From assembly GCA_938048185.1 (NCBI GenBank), contig CALIVT010000039.1, forward strand, positions 1 to 37,517: a DNA stretch of 37,517 nucleotides. The letters run 5' to 3'. The notes below the pieces were generated by a model that was not told the origin of the DNA, did no database searches, and saw only the letters and a program-made list of their open reading frames with translations. Shown piece by piece: positions 1-7,355 of the stretch. The stretch comes from an uncultured Arenicella sp. Its GTDB lineage: Bacteria; Pseudomonadota; Gammaproteobacteria; Arenicellales; Arenicellaceae. The translations under genes were made by a program, and so were the position numbers. How positions within the stretch are numbered: the first letter of the stretch is position 1; every line of letters starts with the position of its first letter.

Positions 1-1
1 G

Positions 2-118
2 AAGGGTGCGTTTCCCGGTTTTTTTGAGGGTATGCGAGAGGGGCCATATCTATTTAGCGCCAATATTAGTTTTGCGAATTACGCAAAAGGACAAGTTACT
101 CTGGGTGAAAAGTATTAA
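2..118 (+). CDS. 3' end of an unidentified protein gene (partial)
   Basis: One reading frame is open from the left edge to a TAA at 116-118 and gives 38 residues ending in L-G-E-K-Y. The peptide is rich in Phe, Gly and Tyr and alternates hydrophobic and polar residues near its end, which fits a beta-strand-rich C terminus. That is too little to name a family. An 8-bp inverted repeat follows at 137-169 and could end its transcript. The main support is that the frame stays open and its composition looks protein-like; chance is not excluded. Confidence 0.45.
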   Translation, partial: KGAFPGFFEGMREGPYLFSANISFANYAKGQVTLGEKY

Positions 119-514
119 GTCACGTCACTAATAAAACTCAATGCTAAGGCGGGGTAACCACGCATTGAGCCTGTGTCTAAATTGCTAGAAGCTTCTGTAA
201 ACTACTGAACCTTCTAGAATTATTACAAGTATAGATGACGAATATCGGTGCTCTAACGAGGGGTGATCGTGTTGTATAAATCTAGCCCCCCTCACACACC
301 CAATATATTAGCCCAGCTAAAAACTTAAAACGACCCCGTAGATCGCTAAATTTGACCTTTTATTTGCTGATCTAATACAGTAAATTAACTCTAGGCGTTA
401 GCGAGATGGGTAAGATCTCTGCTAGTCCGTATTACGTATAGCTTAGGGTGCTCTGCGGATGCTTATAATACGTCTATCTTATTTACGCGTGGCGTTGCTT
501 GGGGATAAATCAGA
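119..514. other. Non-coding stretch with small inverted repeats
   Basis: I see no convincing gene in these 396 bases. There is a hairpin with arms CTCAATGC (137-144) and GCATTGAG (162-169), with a GGGGTAACC stretch in its loop and no following T run. A second inverted repeat is CTAGAAG (185-191) with CTTCTAG (211-217). A good -10-like TATAAT lies at 464-469, about 45 nt before the next start codon, but no matching -35 is present. The region is AT-rich compared with the housekeeping genes downstream. Confidence 0.4.
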
Positions 515-844
515 ATGGAAAATTACGAATGGGTCAGTAAAGTCCCGGTTAACAAACTTTCTAATCGTTCATTAGTGCTTATGTCGCGTTTTGCCCGACA
601 GCTAAAGCAGGTTAATGGTCGCGTGCTGTCTCTCAGAGACCCTGACCTGACAATGAACTTAGTGAGGGAGGCTCAAATGGCGAATGATCCACGGTTGACC
701 TCGTTGCTGAACAACCTACTGGATGAATTCTTTGAAATTGCCGAAAACGAGGGTTTGACTCTCGACGTGCTTGATTTATCTAAGTCTGGCGGAGCCTCAC
801 TGGTTAATCGAGACCCTGAGATGAGCGTTACCATAAGCCATTAG
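515..844 (+). CDS. Hypothetical protein, 109 aa, orphan
   Basis: I do not recognise this protein. It is 109 residues long, with no signal peptide and no membrane segment. It looks mostly helical, with an acidic stretch around residues 68-85 (D-E-F-F-E-I-A-E-N-E) and a basic N-terminal half (R-F-A-R-Q-L-K). A GGGGA at 500-504 lies about 10 nt before the ATG and can serve as ribosome binding site. The last codons, including the TAG stop, lie in an 18-bp tandem repeat that continues downstream. The gene stands alone between non-coding stretches. A small cytoplasmic protein is the most that can be said; it may be strain-specific. Confidence 0.6.
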   Translation: MENYEWVSKVPVNKLSNRSLVLMSRFARQLKQVNGRVLSLRDPDLTMNLVREAQMANDPRLTSLLNNLLDEFFEIAENEGLTLDVLDLSKSGGASLVNRDPEMSVTISH

Positions 845-903
845 CCCGAGATAAGCCGTTAGCCTGAGATAAGCCATTAGTCCGAGACAAGCGCTAGCGT
901 GAG
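821..903. repeat. Tandem repeat, about 18-bp unit, overlapping a gene end
   Basis: Three good copies of the unit ATAAGCCATTAGCCCGAG lie head to tail at 833-850, 851-868 and 869-886. A decayed fourth copy is at 887-903 and a partial one at 821-832. The unit is a multiple of three, and each good copy has an in-frame TAG in the frame of the preceding 109-residue gene, so its stop codon is supplied by the first copy. Copy number is probably variable between strains. Confidence 0.75.
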
Positions 904-987
904 GGGCCGTAAAAAGTTCACGACAGTTTCAATCAGGACAAAAGAGATGCGCACAGTTAAGGAGCGCTTTTCGGCCCAGGATTGTGG

Positions 988-1003
988 AAAGGCCGCGGCC
1001 TTT
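988..1003. repeat. GC-rich perfect palindrome followed by T run
   Basis: AAAGGCCGCGGCCTTT is a perfect 16-bp palindrome, followed by one more T and then CCCC. A second imperfect stem follows at about 1006-1028 (CCCGGGCC with GGCCGGG). Together they could end the upstream transcript before the Zur-controlled promoter, but the T run is short and a terminator role is only a guess. Confidence 0.35.
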
Positions 1004-1079
1004 TCCCCGGGCCTCCTTAAGGCCGGGCGACCATACTAAGCTCGGGCATGATGCCCTGCGCGTAAAACCACAAACTCAC

Positions 1080-1108
1080 TTGAAATGTTATTGTATAACA
1101 TTTATATT
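1080..1108 (+). promoter_or_regulatory. Sigma70-type promoter of the zinc-uptake unit
   Basis: A -35 hexamer TTGAAA (1080-1085) and a -10 hexamer TATATT (1103-1108) are separated by exactly 17 bp. Transcription would start about 7 nt after the -10, at or next to the ATG at 1115, which predicts a leaderless mRNA. The whole spacer is occupied by the Zur operator, so bound repressor would block RNA polymerase. Confidence 0.6.
1083..1103. promoter_or_regulatory. Zur operator (zinc-uptake repressor box)
   Basis: The half-sites AAATGTTAT (1083-1091) and ATAACATTT (1095-1103) are exact reverse complements around a TGT centre. This matches the known gammaproteobacterial Zur operator core, G-A-A-A-T-G-T-T-A-T-A then T-A-T-A-A-C-A-T-T-T-C. 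It lies directly before a small exported protein and a ZnuD-like receptor, and a zur gene is in the same window at 28531-29025. I infer repression when zinc is plentiful. Confidence 0.88.
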
Positions 1109-1114
1109 GCGCGC

Positions 1115-1396
1115 ATGCGTACCTACCTACACATCCGTCATTTCGCCCTAATAGCTATTATGCTTTGGGCGCAAATAGCCGTGGCGCAGCACAATCTCGA
1201 GCACCCGAGCCACGACGCGACTGAAATTTGTGAAGCGTACGCAAACGCTGATCACAGCAAGGCGCTAACGAGCAAGACCGCGCTGGTACTAAATTTTCAC
1301 TTCGCGCCAGTTAGAGTCGCTGATGCTGTCAGCTCGCTGGTCGAATTTTACCCACCATCACGCTCTGCGCGCGCACCCCCTATTTTCACTTTATAG
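1115..1396 (+). CDS. Small exported His-containing protein, Zur-controlled
   Basis: The preferred product is 93 residues, starting at the ATG at 1115. The in-frame ATG at 1085 lies inside the Zur operator and upstream of the predicted transcription start. The N terminus is a signal peptide (hydrophobic L-I-A-I-M-L-W-A, then A-V-A before Q), so the mature protein is periplasmic and under 70 residues. It has a histidine- and acid-containing stretch, H-N-L-E-H-P-S-H-D-A-T-E-I-C, and ends with an R-A-P-P motif. Small proteins of this kind are often found beside metal-uptake receptors in proteobacteria; a zinc-binding or receptor-assisting role is inferred. No ribosome binding site precedes the start. 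It precedes the receptor gene by 95 nt in the same orientation. Confidence 0.65.
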   Translation: MRTYLHIRHFALIAIMLWAQIAVAQHNLEHPSHDATEICEAYANADHSKALTSKTALVLNFHFAPVRVADAVSSLVEFYPPSRSARAPPIFTL

Positions 1397-1491
1397 TTTT
1401 GCCGTGTCTTACTAATCAGTAAGATGCCTGCCGTTTCCGGTCCTTTCCAGATGTAAAATTTAGAAAACATGACGCTGTCATAAGGTTTGAA

Positions 1492-3543
1492 GTGAAAAAA
1501 ATTATCTATTTATGTGGTGCTTGCCTAGGCCTAAGCACCAACCCCGTTATTGCTGAAGAACAGCTTGAAGAAGTCGTCGTCAGTGCACACTTATTGTCCG
1601 ATAAAGGTCTGGCCCAAGCGACTAAAGTGCTTGCAGGTCGTGAGCTTGCTGAATCCTTGCAAAGCTCGCTTGGTGAAACAGTCGCCAACGCCGCCGGTGT
1701 GCGTTCGGCCAGTTTCGGTGGCTCAGTGGGCCGCCCCGTTATTCATGGTTTAGGCGGCGCACGTATCAAAACCACCGAAGATCGAATCGACAGCCTGGAT
1801 GTTTCGGTAACAAGTACTGACCACGCCGTCACAGTAGAACCCTTTATTGCCAATCAAATAAGCATACTCAAAGGTGCTAGTACCTTGCTTTATGGCTCAG
1901 GTGCAATTGGCGGGGTAGTAGACGTCGAAACGGGTCGTATTCCAACCGAACTGCCTAAAGACGCGCTTTCTGGCCGGGCTGAGCTACGGGCCGCCGACAA
2001 TGCAGACAGCCGCACGGCCGTGGTGCGTTTGGATGGCCGGGCGAGTGATTCTGTTGCATGGCATATTGATGCGTTTGATAAACAAGCCGATGACTACGAG
2101 ATTGCAGGCGAACTAGAATCGTCAGCCTTGCGTGCTTTTGAAGAGCTGTCAGGGGAGCATGACGAGGGCGAAGAAGAGTCTGCGTCAGTGCTAGAGGGCA
2201 GCCGTTACGACACCAGTGGCGGTGCGATCGGCGCTAGTTGGATAGGCGATGCCGGCTTTGTTGGCTTGTCAGTGAGCACCTTAGATGCGGACTACGGTCT
2301 GGTCGGTGCACATGAAGAAGGCGAGGGCGAAGAAGGTGAAGAAGAGGGCGAGGGCGAAGAGGAAGAAGGCGTTGGTCGTATCGACCTCAAACAAACCCGG
2401 GTTGATTTAGAAGCGCAGCTTAATAACCCGTTTGCAGGCTTTGAAAAAATTAATCTTCGGCTTGGCATAAACGACTATCAGCATGACGAAATCGAAGGTA
2501 ACGGTGAGATAGGCACAAGCTTCGACAACCAAGCTTGGGAAGGCCGCATAGAATTCACTCACTTACCGATTGCCGGTTTTGAAGGCGCCTTTGGCTTGCA
2601 ACTCGGTGAACGAGACTTCAGTGCGCTGGGTGAAGAAGCCTTTGTGCCACCGGTAGACACCGAATCGACAGGCCTATTTTGGGTAGGTCAACGTGAACTT
2701 CAGAATTTCTCGCTGGAACTCGGAGCACGCGTCGAAAACACTGAACATAACCCGTCGTTAAACAGTTTGCCCGAGTTGAGTTTTTCAACCGGCAGCGCCT
2801 CGGTTGGTGTTATCGCGCCAATGTCAGAATCGTTAACCCTGTCAGCCTTGCTTGATTACACCCAGCGAGCCCCGGCGGTCGAAGAGCTTTACTCTGACGG
2901 CCCACACCTCGCAACGCAAACTTTTGAAATCGGCGATCCGCAACTAGGTAAAGAGTCGGCGTTAGGGCTTACGTTCACGCTTAACTATCAGTCAGATTTT
3001 TTCGACGCGCAGGTTACCGCCTACCAAACTGATTTCGATGACTTCATTTTTCAGATTGGCACCGGGACTATCGAAGACGGCTTGCCGGTATTGGAATATC
3101 GCCAGCAAGGTGCTGAATTTACTGGCGCAGACATCGAGCTTGGCTTTCATTTAGCAGAGCTGCTCGGGGGTGATTTTGACCTAACAGCGATGTTTGATTT
3201 CGTCAGCGCTGAGCTCGACAGCGGCGCCAACTTGCCACGCATTCCTGCTGATCGGCAAGGTCTGAGCTTTTCGTGGGACAACGAGCAATGGCGCCTAAAA
3301 CTCGACCTAAGCCACGTTTCACAACAGTCAGACATCGCCGACTTCGAATTTGCCACAGACTCATTTTCAGACGTCACACTGCGCATAACTCGACGCATCG
3401 AAATTGGTGACAACAAACTAAACGTATTCTTAACCGGCCGTAACCTAGCCGACAAAGAGCAACGTGAACACGTGTCCTTCGTAAAAGACGTCGCCCCCGC
3501 GCCAGGCCGACGCATCGAAGCAGGTATTCGATTCCAATTTTAA
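1492..3543 (+). CDS. znuD: TonB-dependent outer-membrane receptor, ZnuD-like (zinc uptake)
   Basis: This is an outer-membrane TonB-dependent transporter of 683 residues. A signal peptide (about 1-21, ending V-I-A) is followed by a TonB box, E-E-V-V-V-S-A (26-32), then a plug domain to about residue 150 (with I-H-G-L-G-G-A-R-I and G-A-S-T-L-L-Y-G-S-G-A-I-G-G-V) and a 22-strand-type barrel ending in the aromatic R-F-Q-F needed for barrel assembly. Loops at about 221-233 and 272-293 are very rich in Glu with some His. ZnuD-family receptors carry metal-binding loops in the same region, although theirs are usually more His-rich. The Zur operator upstream supports zinc as substrate. It starts with GTG after AAGG at 1482-1485. 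Another divalent metal or a zincophore remains possible. Confidence 0.85.
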   Translation: MKKIIYLCGACLGLSTNPVIAEEQLEEVVVSAHLLSDKGLAQATKVLAGRELAESLQSSLGETVANAAGVRSASFGGSVGRPVIHGLGGARIKTTEDRIDSLDVSVTSTDHAVTVEPFIANQISILKGASTLLYGSGAIGGVVDVETGRIPTELPKDALSGRAELRAADNADSRTAVVRLDGRASDSVAWHIDAFDKQADDYEIAGELESSALRAFEELSGEHDEGEEESASVLEGSRYDTSGGAIGASWIGDAGFVGLSVSTLDADYGLVGAHEEGEGEEGEEEGEGEEEEGVGRIDLKQTRVDLEAQLNNPFAGFEKINLRLGINDYQHDEIEGNGEIGTSFDNQAWEGRIEFTHLPIAGFEGAFGLQLGERDFSALGEEAFVPPVDTESTGLFWVGQRELQNFSLELGARVENTEHNPSLNSLPELSFSTGSASVGVIAPMSESLTLSALLDYTQRAPAVEELYSDGPHLATQTFEIGDPQLGKESALGLTFTLNYQSDFFDAQVTAYQTDFDDFIFQIGTGTIEDGLPVLEYRQQGAEFTGADIELGFHLAELLGGDFDLTAMFDFVSAELDSGANLPRIPADRQGLSFSWDNEQWRLKLDLSHVSQQSDIADFEFATDSFSDVTLRITRRIEIGDNKLNVFLTGRNLADKEQREHVSFVKDVAPAPGRRIEAGIRFQF

Positions 3544-3554
3544 AACTGCGACTC

Positions 3555-3608
3555 GGCCTTTATTCGACGTGCTGCTTTCGAGTAGAATAAAGGCCCCGTA
3601 ATTTTTAC
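3555..3608 (+). terminator. Probable terminator after the receptor gene
   Basis: An 11-bp perfect stem, GGCCTTTATTC (3555-3565) with GAATAAAGGCC (3585-3595), has a 19-nt loop and is followed by a T-rich stretch (ATTTTTA) at 3601-3607. It starts 11 nt after the receptor stop and separates it from gmk. The T run begins several bases after the stem, so efficiency is uncertain. Confidence 0.6.
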
Positions 3609-3629
3609 TTCGCACACGCTTCCAATTCA

Positions 3630-4244
3630 GTGACTGGCAAACTCTTTATTATTTCCGCGCCTTCTGGTGCGGGCAAAACCAGTCTTGCACGGGCGTTGAT
3701 TCAGAGCGTTGCGAACGCTGAGATGTCTATTTCGCACACCACGCGTCAGCGTCGTGCGGGTGAAGTTGATGGCAAAGATTATTTCTTTGTTTCTGAACCT
3801 GAATTTTTAGCGATGGCGGAGCAGGGTGTGTTCTTAGAACATGCACAAGTGTACGGTAACTATTATGCGACTTCGCGGGTTGCTGTTGAGAAAATGTTGA
3901 GTGACGGCACGCATGTGTTGCTTGATATTGATTGGCAGGGCGCGCGTCTTGTGCGCGAGCAAATGCCCGATGCGGTGAGCATATCGATTTTGCCGCCGTC
4001 GGTGGAAGAGCTCGAGCGGCGCTTACGCAGCCGCGGCAGTGACTCAGATTCGGTGATCGAAAGCCGAATGCAGCAGGCTTTTGATGAAATGTGTCATTGT
4101 GAAGAGGCTGATTTCATTGTTTTGAACGATGATTTTAATGCGGCTTTGCATGATTTAACGCTGATACTTAACGGTGAAAGTGATAGACTGCGCCCCCTTA
4201 GCGTGGATTTGGCTGTTTTATTACAAGGCGGCTCAGGGCGATAA
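3630..4244 (+). CDS. gmk: Guanylate kinase
   Basis: Phosphorylates GMP to GDP with ATP, in guanine nucleotide synthesis and salvage in the cytoplasm. The P-loop A-P-S-G-A-G-K-T is at residues 10-17. It is followed by the GMP-binding segment with S-H-T-T-R and R-A-G-E-V-D-G-K-D-Y-F-F, and by D-I-D-W-Q-G-A, the kinase Walker-B-like motif. The length, 204 residues, matches the family (207 in E. coli). The start is a GTG at 3630; the sequence aligns from the first residues with the usual N terminus of this enzyme. rpoZ follows 46 nt later, as in many gammaproteobacteria, and the guanylate link to spoT downstream is meaningful. Confidence 0.96.
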   Translation: MTGKLFIISAPSGAGKTSLARALIQSVANAEMSISHTTRQRRAGEVDGKDYFFVSEPEFLAMAEQGVFLEHAQVYGNYYATSRVAVEKMLSDGTHVLLDIDWQGARLVREQMPDAVSISILPPSVEELERRLRSRGSDSDSVIESRMQQAFDEMCHCEEADFIVLNDDFNAALHDLTLILNGESDRLRPLSVDLAVLLQGGSGR

Positions 4245-4290
4245 GCCCAATCACGACACTTTATATTTTAACTATTTTTAGGAGTAAGCA

Positions 4291-4614
4291 ATGGCTCGAG
4301 TAACAGTCGAAGACTGCTTAACCAATGTTGATAATCGTTTCCAATTAGTTTTGGTAGCGACTAAGCGTGCACGTCAATTGTCGCTTGGCGCTCAAGCGTT
4401 TATCGAAGAAGAGAATGACAAGCCAACCGTTGTCGCATTGCGCGAAATTGCTGAAGGCTTGGTCACGCGTGAAATTCTTGATGACACTATCGAAGAAGAA
4501 GTACTAGAGTTTATTGAAGCGGGCGCAGAAGGCGAAGAAGCACCGGCCGAGTCGAATGAACTAGATGCACTGACAGCGGCGCTGCAAGCTGAGTTAGCGG
4601 GCAACGCTGAGTAA
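4291..4614 (+). CDS. rpoZ: RNA polymerase omega subunit
   Basis: Small RNA polymerase subunit that helps beta' fold and assemble; in E. coli it also forms part of a ppGpp-binding site. The N terminus A-R-V-T-V-E-D-C-L and the segment [12 protein letters not shown] are diagnostic. At 107 residues it is longer than the E. coli protein (91), owing to an acidic Ala/Glu-rich C-terminal tail. A strong AGGAG (4280-4284) lies 6 nt before the ATG. It sits between gmk and spoT, the classic arrangement. Confidence 0.97.
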   Translation: MARVTVEDCLTNVDNRFQLVLVATKRARQLSLGAQAFIEEENDKPTVVALREIAEGLVTREILDDTIEEEVLEFIEAGAEGEEAPAESNELDALTAALQAELAGNAE

Positions 4615-4637
4615 AATCTATTGCTCGGTGCGCGAGT

Positions 4638-4668
4638 GTGAGCGCTTAACTAAGAAGCTAGCGCTCAC
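4638..4668. repeat. Inverted repeat between rpoZ and spoT
   Basis: GTGAGCGCT (4638-4646) and AGCGCTCAC (4660-4668) form a perfect 9-bp stem with a 13-nt loop, followed by CCCTTTATG. It could attenuate transcription into spoT or stabilise the 3' end of the rpoZ message. The T run is weak, so full termination is doubtful. Confidence 0.45.
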
Positions 4669-4721
4669 CCCTTTATGAGTTTCGCCGAGCAGAGCGGCAT
4701 ATGCCACGGGGTTGAAGACAG

Positions 4722-6890
4722 GTGAGCGCGAGCACACCAACAATGCGACGGTTTTTTAGGTCGTCGCCTGAGAAAGCAATTCGCGCGGTTTGCAAAGGCC
4801 GGCTGGCGAATTATTTGTCGCAGGATGCGATTGACGAGGTTTACCAAGCATTTGTTTTTGCTGAGAAGAACCATCGTGGCCAAACTCGCAAATCTGGCGA
4901 GCAATATATACACCACCCTATTGAAGTAGCCGCCACGTTGGCGGAGTTGCAAATGGATTCGCGTACCTTAATTGCGTCTTTGTTGCACGACGTAATAGAA
5001 GATACTCCAGCGACCAAAGAAGAAGTGACTGAGAAGTTTGGGGCTGACATCGCGCTGCTAGTCGATGGCGTAAGTAAGATCGGTCAAATTCGATTTGACA
5101 GCAAGGAGCAGGCTGAAGCCGAAAATTTTCGCAAAATGATTATGGCCATGTCGCGCGACGTGAGGGTCATGATCATTAAGCTGGCTGATCGCCTCCACAA
5201 CATGCGCACGCTGGACATTATGCGTGCCGAAAAACAAAAACGTATTTCTAAACAAACGCTGGAGGTCTACGCGCCCATCGCCGAGCGCCTTGGCTTGTAT
5301 CATTGGGCGCGAGAGTTGCAAGACCTGTGTTTTTTATATCTCTACCCTAAACGCCATTCAGCACTTAGCAAGGCGATTGAGCAACGCCAAGGCAACCGCA
5401 AGCTGGTGGTGGAAAAATTGAAAGAGTCGGTGAGCTTGACCTTAAACGGGGCGGGCCTAGAAGACTTTAAGGTTAAAGGCCGACAAAAAAGTGTGTTTAG
5501 CATCTATAAAAAGATGAAGAAGAAGCAACGCACGTTTGACGAACTATTTGATATCTACGGGTTTCGCATCATCGTGCAAAGTGTCGATGAGTGCTACCGC
5601 GTGTTGGGCATTGTTCACAACGCGTACAAACCCATTCCGGGTCGGTTTGCTGATTATATTGCCATTCCTAAAGCCAACGGTTATCAGAGCTTGCACACCG
5701 TGGTATTCGGCCCCTTAGGCGACAATATTGAAGTGCAAATTCGTACCCGGCGCATGGACCAAATTGCCGAAGCTGGGGTGGCAGCGCATTGGGTGTATAA
5801 ATCTGATGGTGAAAGTCATGATACCTCGAACCATTTAGCGCGCCAGTGGCTGTTGGATTTGCTAGACCCTGCGCATCAAACCGAAAACGCGGTAGAGTTC
5901 TTAGAACACTTGAAGACTGATCTTTACCCCGATGAAGTCTATGTGTTCACTCCCCAAGGTGATATTAAGAAAATGCCGCGCGGCGCGACTGCGCTGGATT
6001 TCGCGTATGCGGTGCACACAGACGTAGGCAACCACTGTACCGGCGCTCGAATTAATAAGTCGTTGGCCACACTCCCGAGTGTTTTGCATAACGGCGACAG
6101 CGTCGAAATCATTACCTCAAAAGGCTCATGGCCGACGACCGCCTGGCTGAATTACGCGGTAACGGCTAAGGCACGAACCCATATTCGTAACTACCTAAAG
6201 CAACAAACCGAAGAAGACGCTTTGCGTCTGGGTAAGCGCTTGCTAGCCGGTGCTACTAAGCAGCGTTTATTCGGTCGCCGTAAGATCCCCTCCAACGTTC
6301 AGGCCGCTCTGTTGGACGAGTTTGGCTTAGAAAACTGGTCGCAGCTGTTAGTCGACATTGGCCTTGGCCGTCGCTTGCCTGATCTTGTTGCACGCCAAAT
6401 TGCGCAGCTAACCGAAGAAAAAGTGGAAGGACGAGTTATCGGCCAAGAAGCGCTGGTTATTCGTGGCTCTGAGGGCTTGCTGGTAACCTATTCGAAATGC
6501 TGTAGCCCCGTGCCCGGGGATTCAATCATCGGCAGCTTTACTGCAGGCCATGGTTTGGCGGTGCACACTGCAGACTGTCCGAACATGTCTGATTTGCGCA
6601 AACAGCCTGAGAATTTCTTGCTGGTTGATTGGGACGAGAGCATTGATCAAAGCTTTAATGCGAAGCTGCGTGTGAAGCTAAATCATATTACTGGCGCGTT
6701 TGCTGAAGTCGCTATTGCGATTGCTGAAAACGGCTCGAATATTAACCATGTTGACGTGCACGAGGGCTCCGAAAGCGTGCGACAAATGGACTTCTTGGTC
6801 GACGTAAAAAATCGCAAACAATTAGCCAAAATCATCAAGGCCATTTATCGCTCACCGACGGTTAGCAAGGTTACACGACACAAAGGCTGA
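4722..6890 (+). CDS. spoT: Bifunctional (p)ppGpp synthetase/hydrolase
   Basis: Controls the stringent response by making and, mainly, degrading (p)ppGpp. The N-terminal HD hydrolase domain keeps its metal ligands: I-H-H-P at about 63-66, H-D at 89-90 in L-L-H-D-V-I-E-D-T, and a later L-A-D-R-L-H-N-M. Next come the synthetase domain (F-D-I-Y-G-F-R-I-I-V; Y-I-A-I-P-K-A-N-G-Y-Q-S-L-H-T), a TGS domain at about 403-465, a C-C-S-P-V-P-G-D zinc-finger-like segment, and a C-terminal ACT domain from about 645. At 722 residues it is slightly longer than E. coli SpoT (702). The GTG at 4722 gives this length; an ATG at 4743 is equally possible, and neither has a strong ribosome site. It lies downstream of gmk and rpoZ. 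Confidence 0.95.
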   Translation: MSASTPTMRRFFRSSPEKAIRAVCKGRLANYLSQDAIDEVYQAFVFAEKNHRGQTRKSGEQYIHHPIEVAATLAELQMDSRTLIASLLHDVIEDTPATKEEVTEKFGADIALLVDGVSKIGQIRFDSKEQAEAENFRKMIMAMSRDVRVMIIKLADRLHNMRTLDIMRAEKQKRISKQTLEVYAPIAERLGLYHWARELQDLCFLYLYPKRHSALSKAIEQRQGNRKLVVEKLKESVSLTLNGAGLEDFKVKGRQKSVFSIYKKMKKKQRTFDELFDIYGFRIIVQSVDECYRVLGIVHNAYKPIPGRFADYIAIPKANGYQSLHTVVFGPLGDNIEVQIRTRRMDQIAEAGVAAHWVYKSDGESHDTSNHLARQWLLDLLDPAHQTENAVEFLEHLKTDLYPDEVYVFTPQGDIKKMPRGATALDFAYAVHTDVGNHCTGARINKSLATLPSVLHNGDSVEIITSKGSWPTTAWLNYAVTAKARTHIRNYLKQQTEEDALRLGKRLLAGATKQRLFGRRKIPSNVQAALLDEFGLENWSQLLVDIGLGRRLPDLVARQIAQLTEEKVEGRVIGQEALVIRGSEGLLVTYSKCCSPVPGDSIIGSFTAGHGLAVHTADCPNMSDLRKQPENFLLVDWDESIDQSFNAKLRVKLNHITGAFAEVAIAIAENGSNINHVDVHEGSESVRQMDFLVDVKNRKQLAKIIKAIYRSPTVSKVTRHKG

Positions 6891-6938
6891 GCGTTATGCG
6901 CTATTGTCTAAAGCCTATTCGGGTGTCAGAATAAGCAC

Positions 6939-7325
6939 ATGAGTAAAACAATCATACATACCGTGCAGGCGCCTGCTGCTATTGGCGCGTATTCACAAGC
7001 CGTTAAAGTTGGTACGACAGTCTATATTTCTGGGCAAATTCCGCTGCTGCCAGATACTATGCAGTTAGTGAGCGATGACTTCAGTGCCCAGGCTCACCAA
7101 GTATTTGCAAACTTAAGCGCAGTGGCCGCTGCGGCGGGCGGCGCTTTAGAAAACGCGGTGAAGTTGACTGTGTATGTTACTGACTTAGCAAATTTTGCGA
7201 TGTTAAATGACGTTATGAGTGAGCATGTATCTCAGCCGTTTCCTGCACGTGCTGCCGTCGAAGTGTCGGCTTTGCCAAAAGGCGCACAGGTCGAAATTGA
7301 TGCGATCTTGCAACTCGAAAAATAA
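6939..7325 (+). CDS. ridA: RidA family enamine/imine deaminase
   Basis: Cytoplasmic 128-residue protein that hydrolyses reactive enamine/imine intermediates, such as 2-aminoacrylate formed by threonine dehydratase, protecting PLP enzymes. Diagnostic segments are I-G-A-Y-S-Q-A-V near the N terminus, I-S-G-Q-I-P-L, and P-A-R-A-A-V-E-V-S-A-L-P-K-G-A-Q-V-E-I, which contains the conserved Arg and Glu of active family members. It lies between spoT (48 nt away) and recG (30 nt), where E. coli has trmH. Co-expression with spoT is inferred from spacing and orientation. Confidence 0.93.
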   Translation: MSKTIIHTVQAPAAIGAYSQAVKVGTTVYISGQIPLLPDTMQLVSDDFSAQAHQVFANLSAVAAAAGGALENAVKLTVYVTDLANFAMLNDVMSEHVSQPFPARAAVEVSALPKGAQVEIDAILQLEK

Positions 7326-7355
7326 ATTCAATATGCTTGCAAAAGGAGTTTGCAA

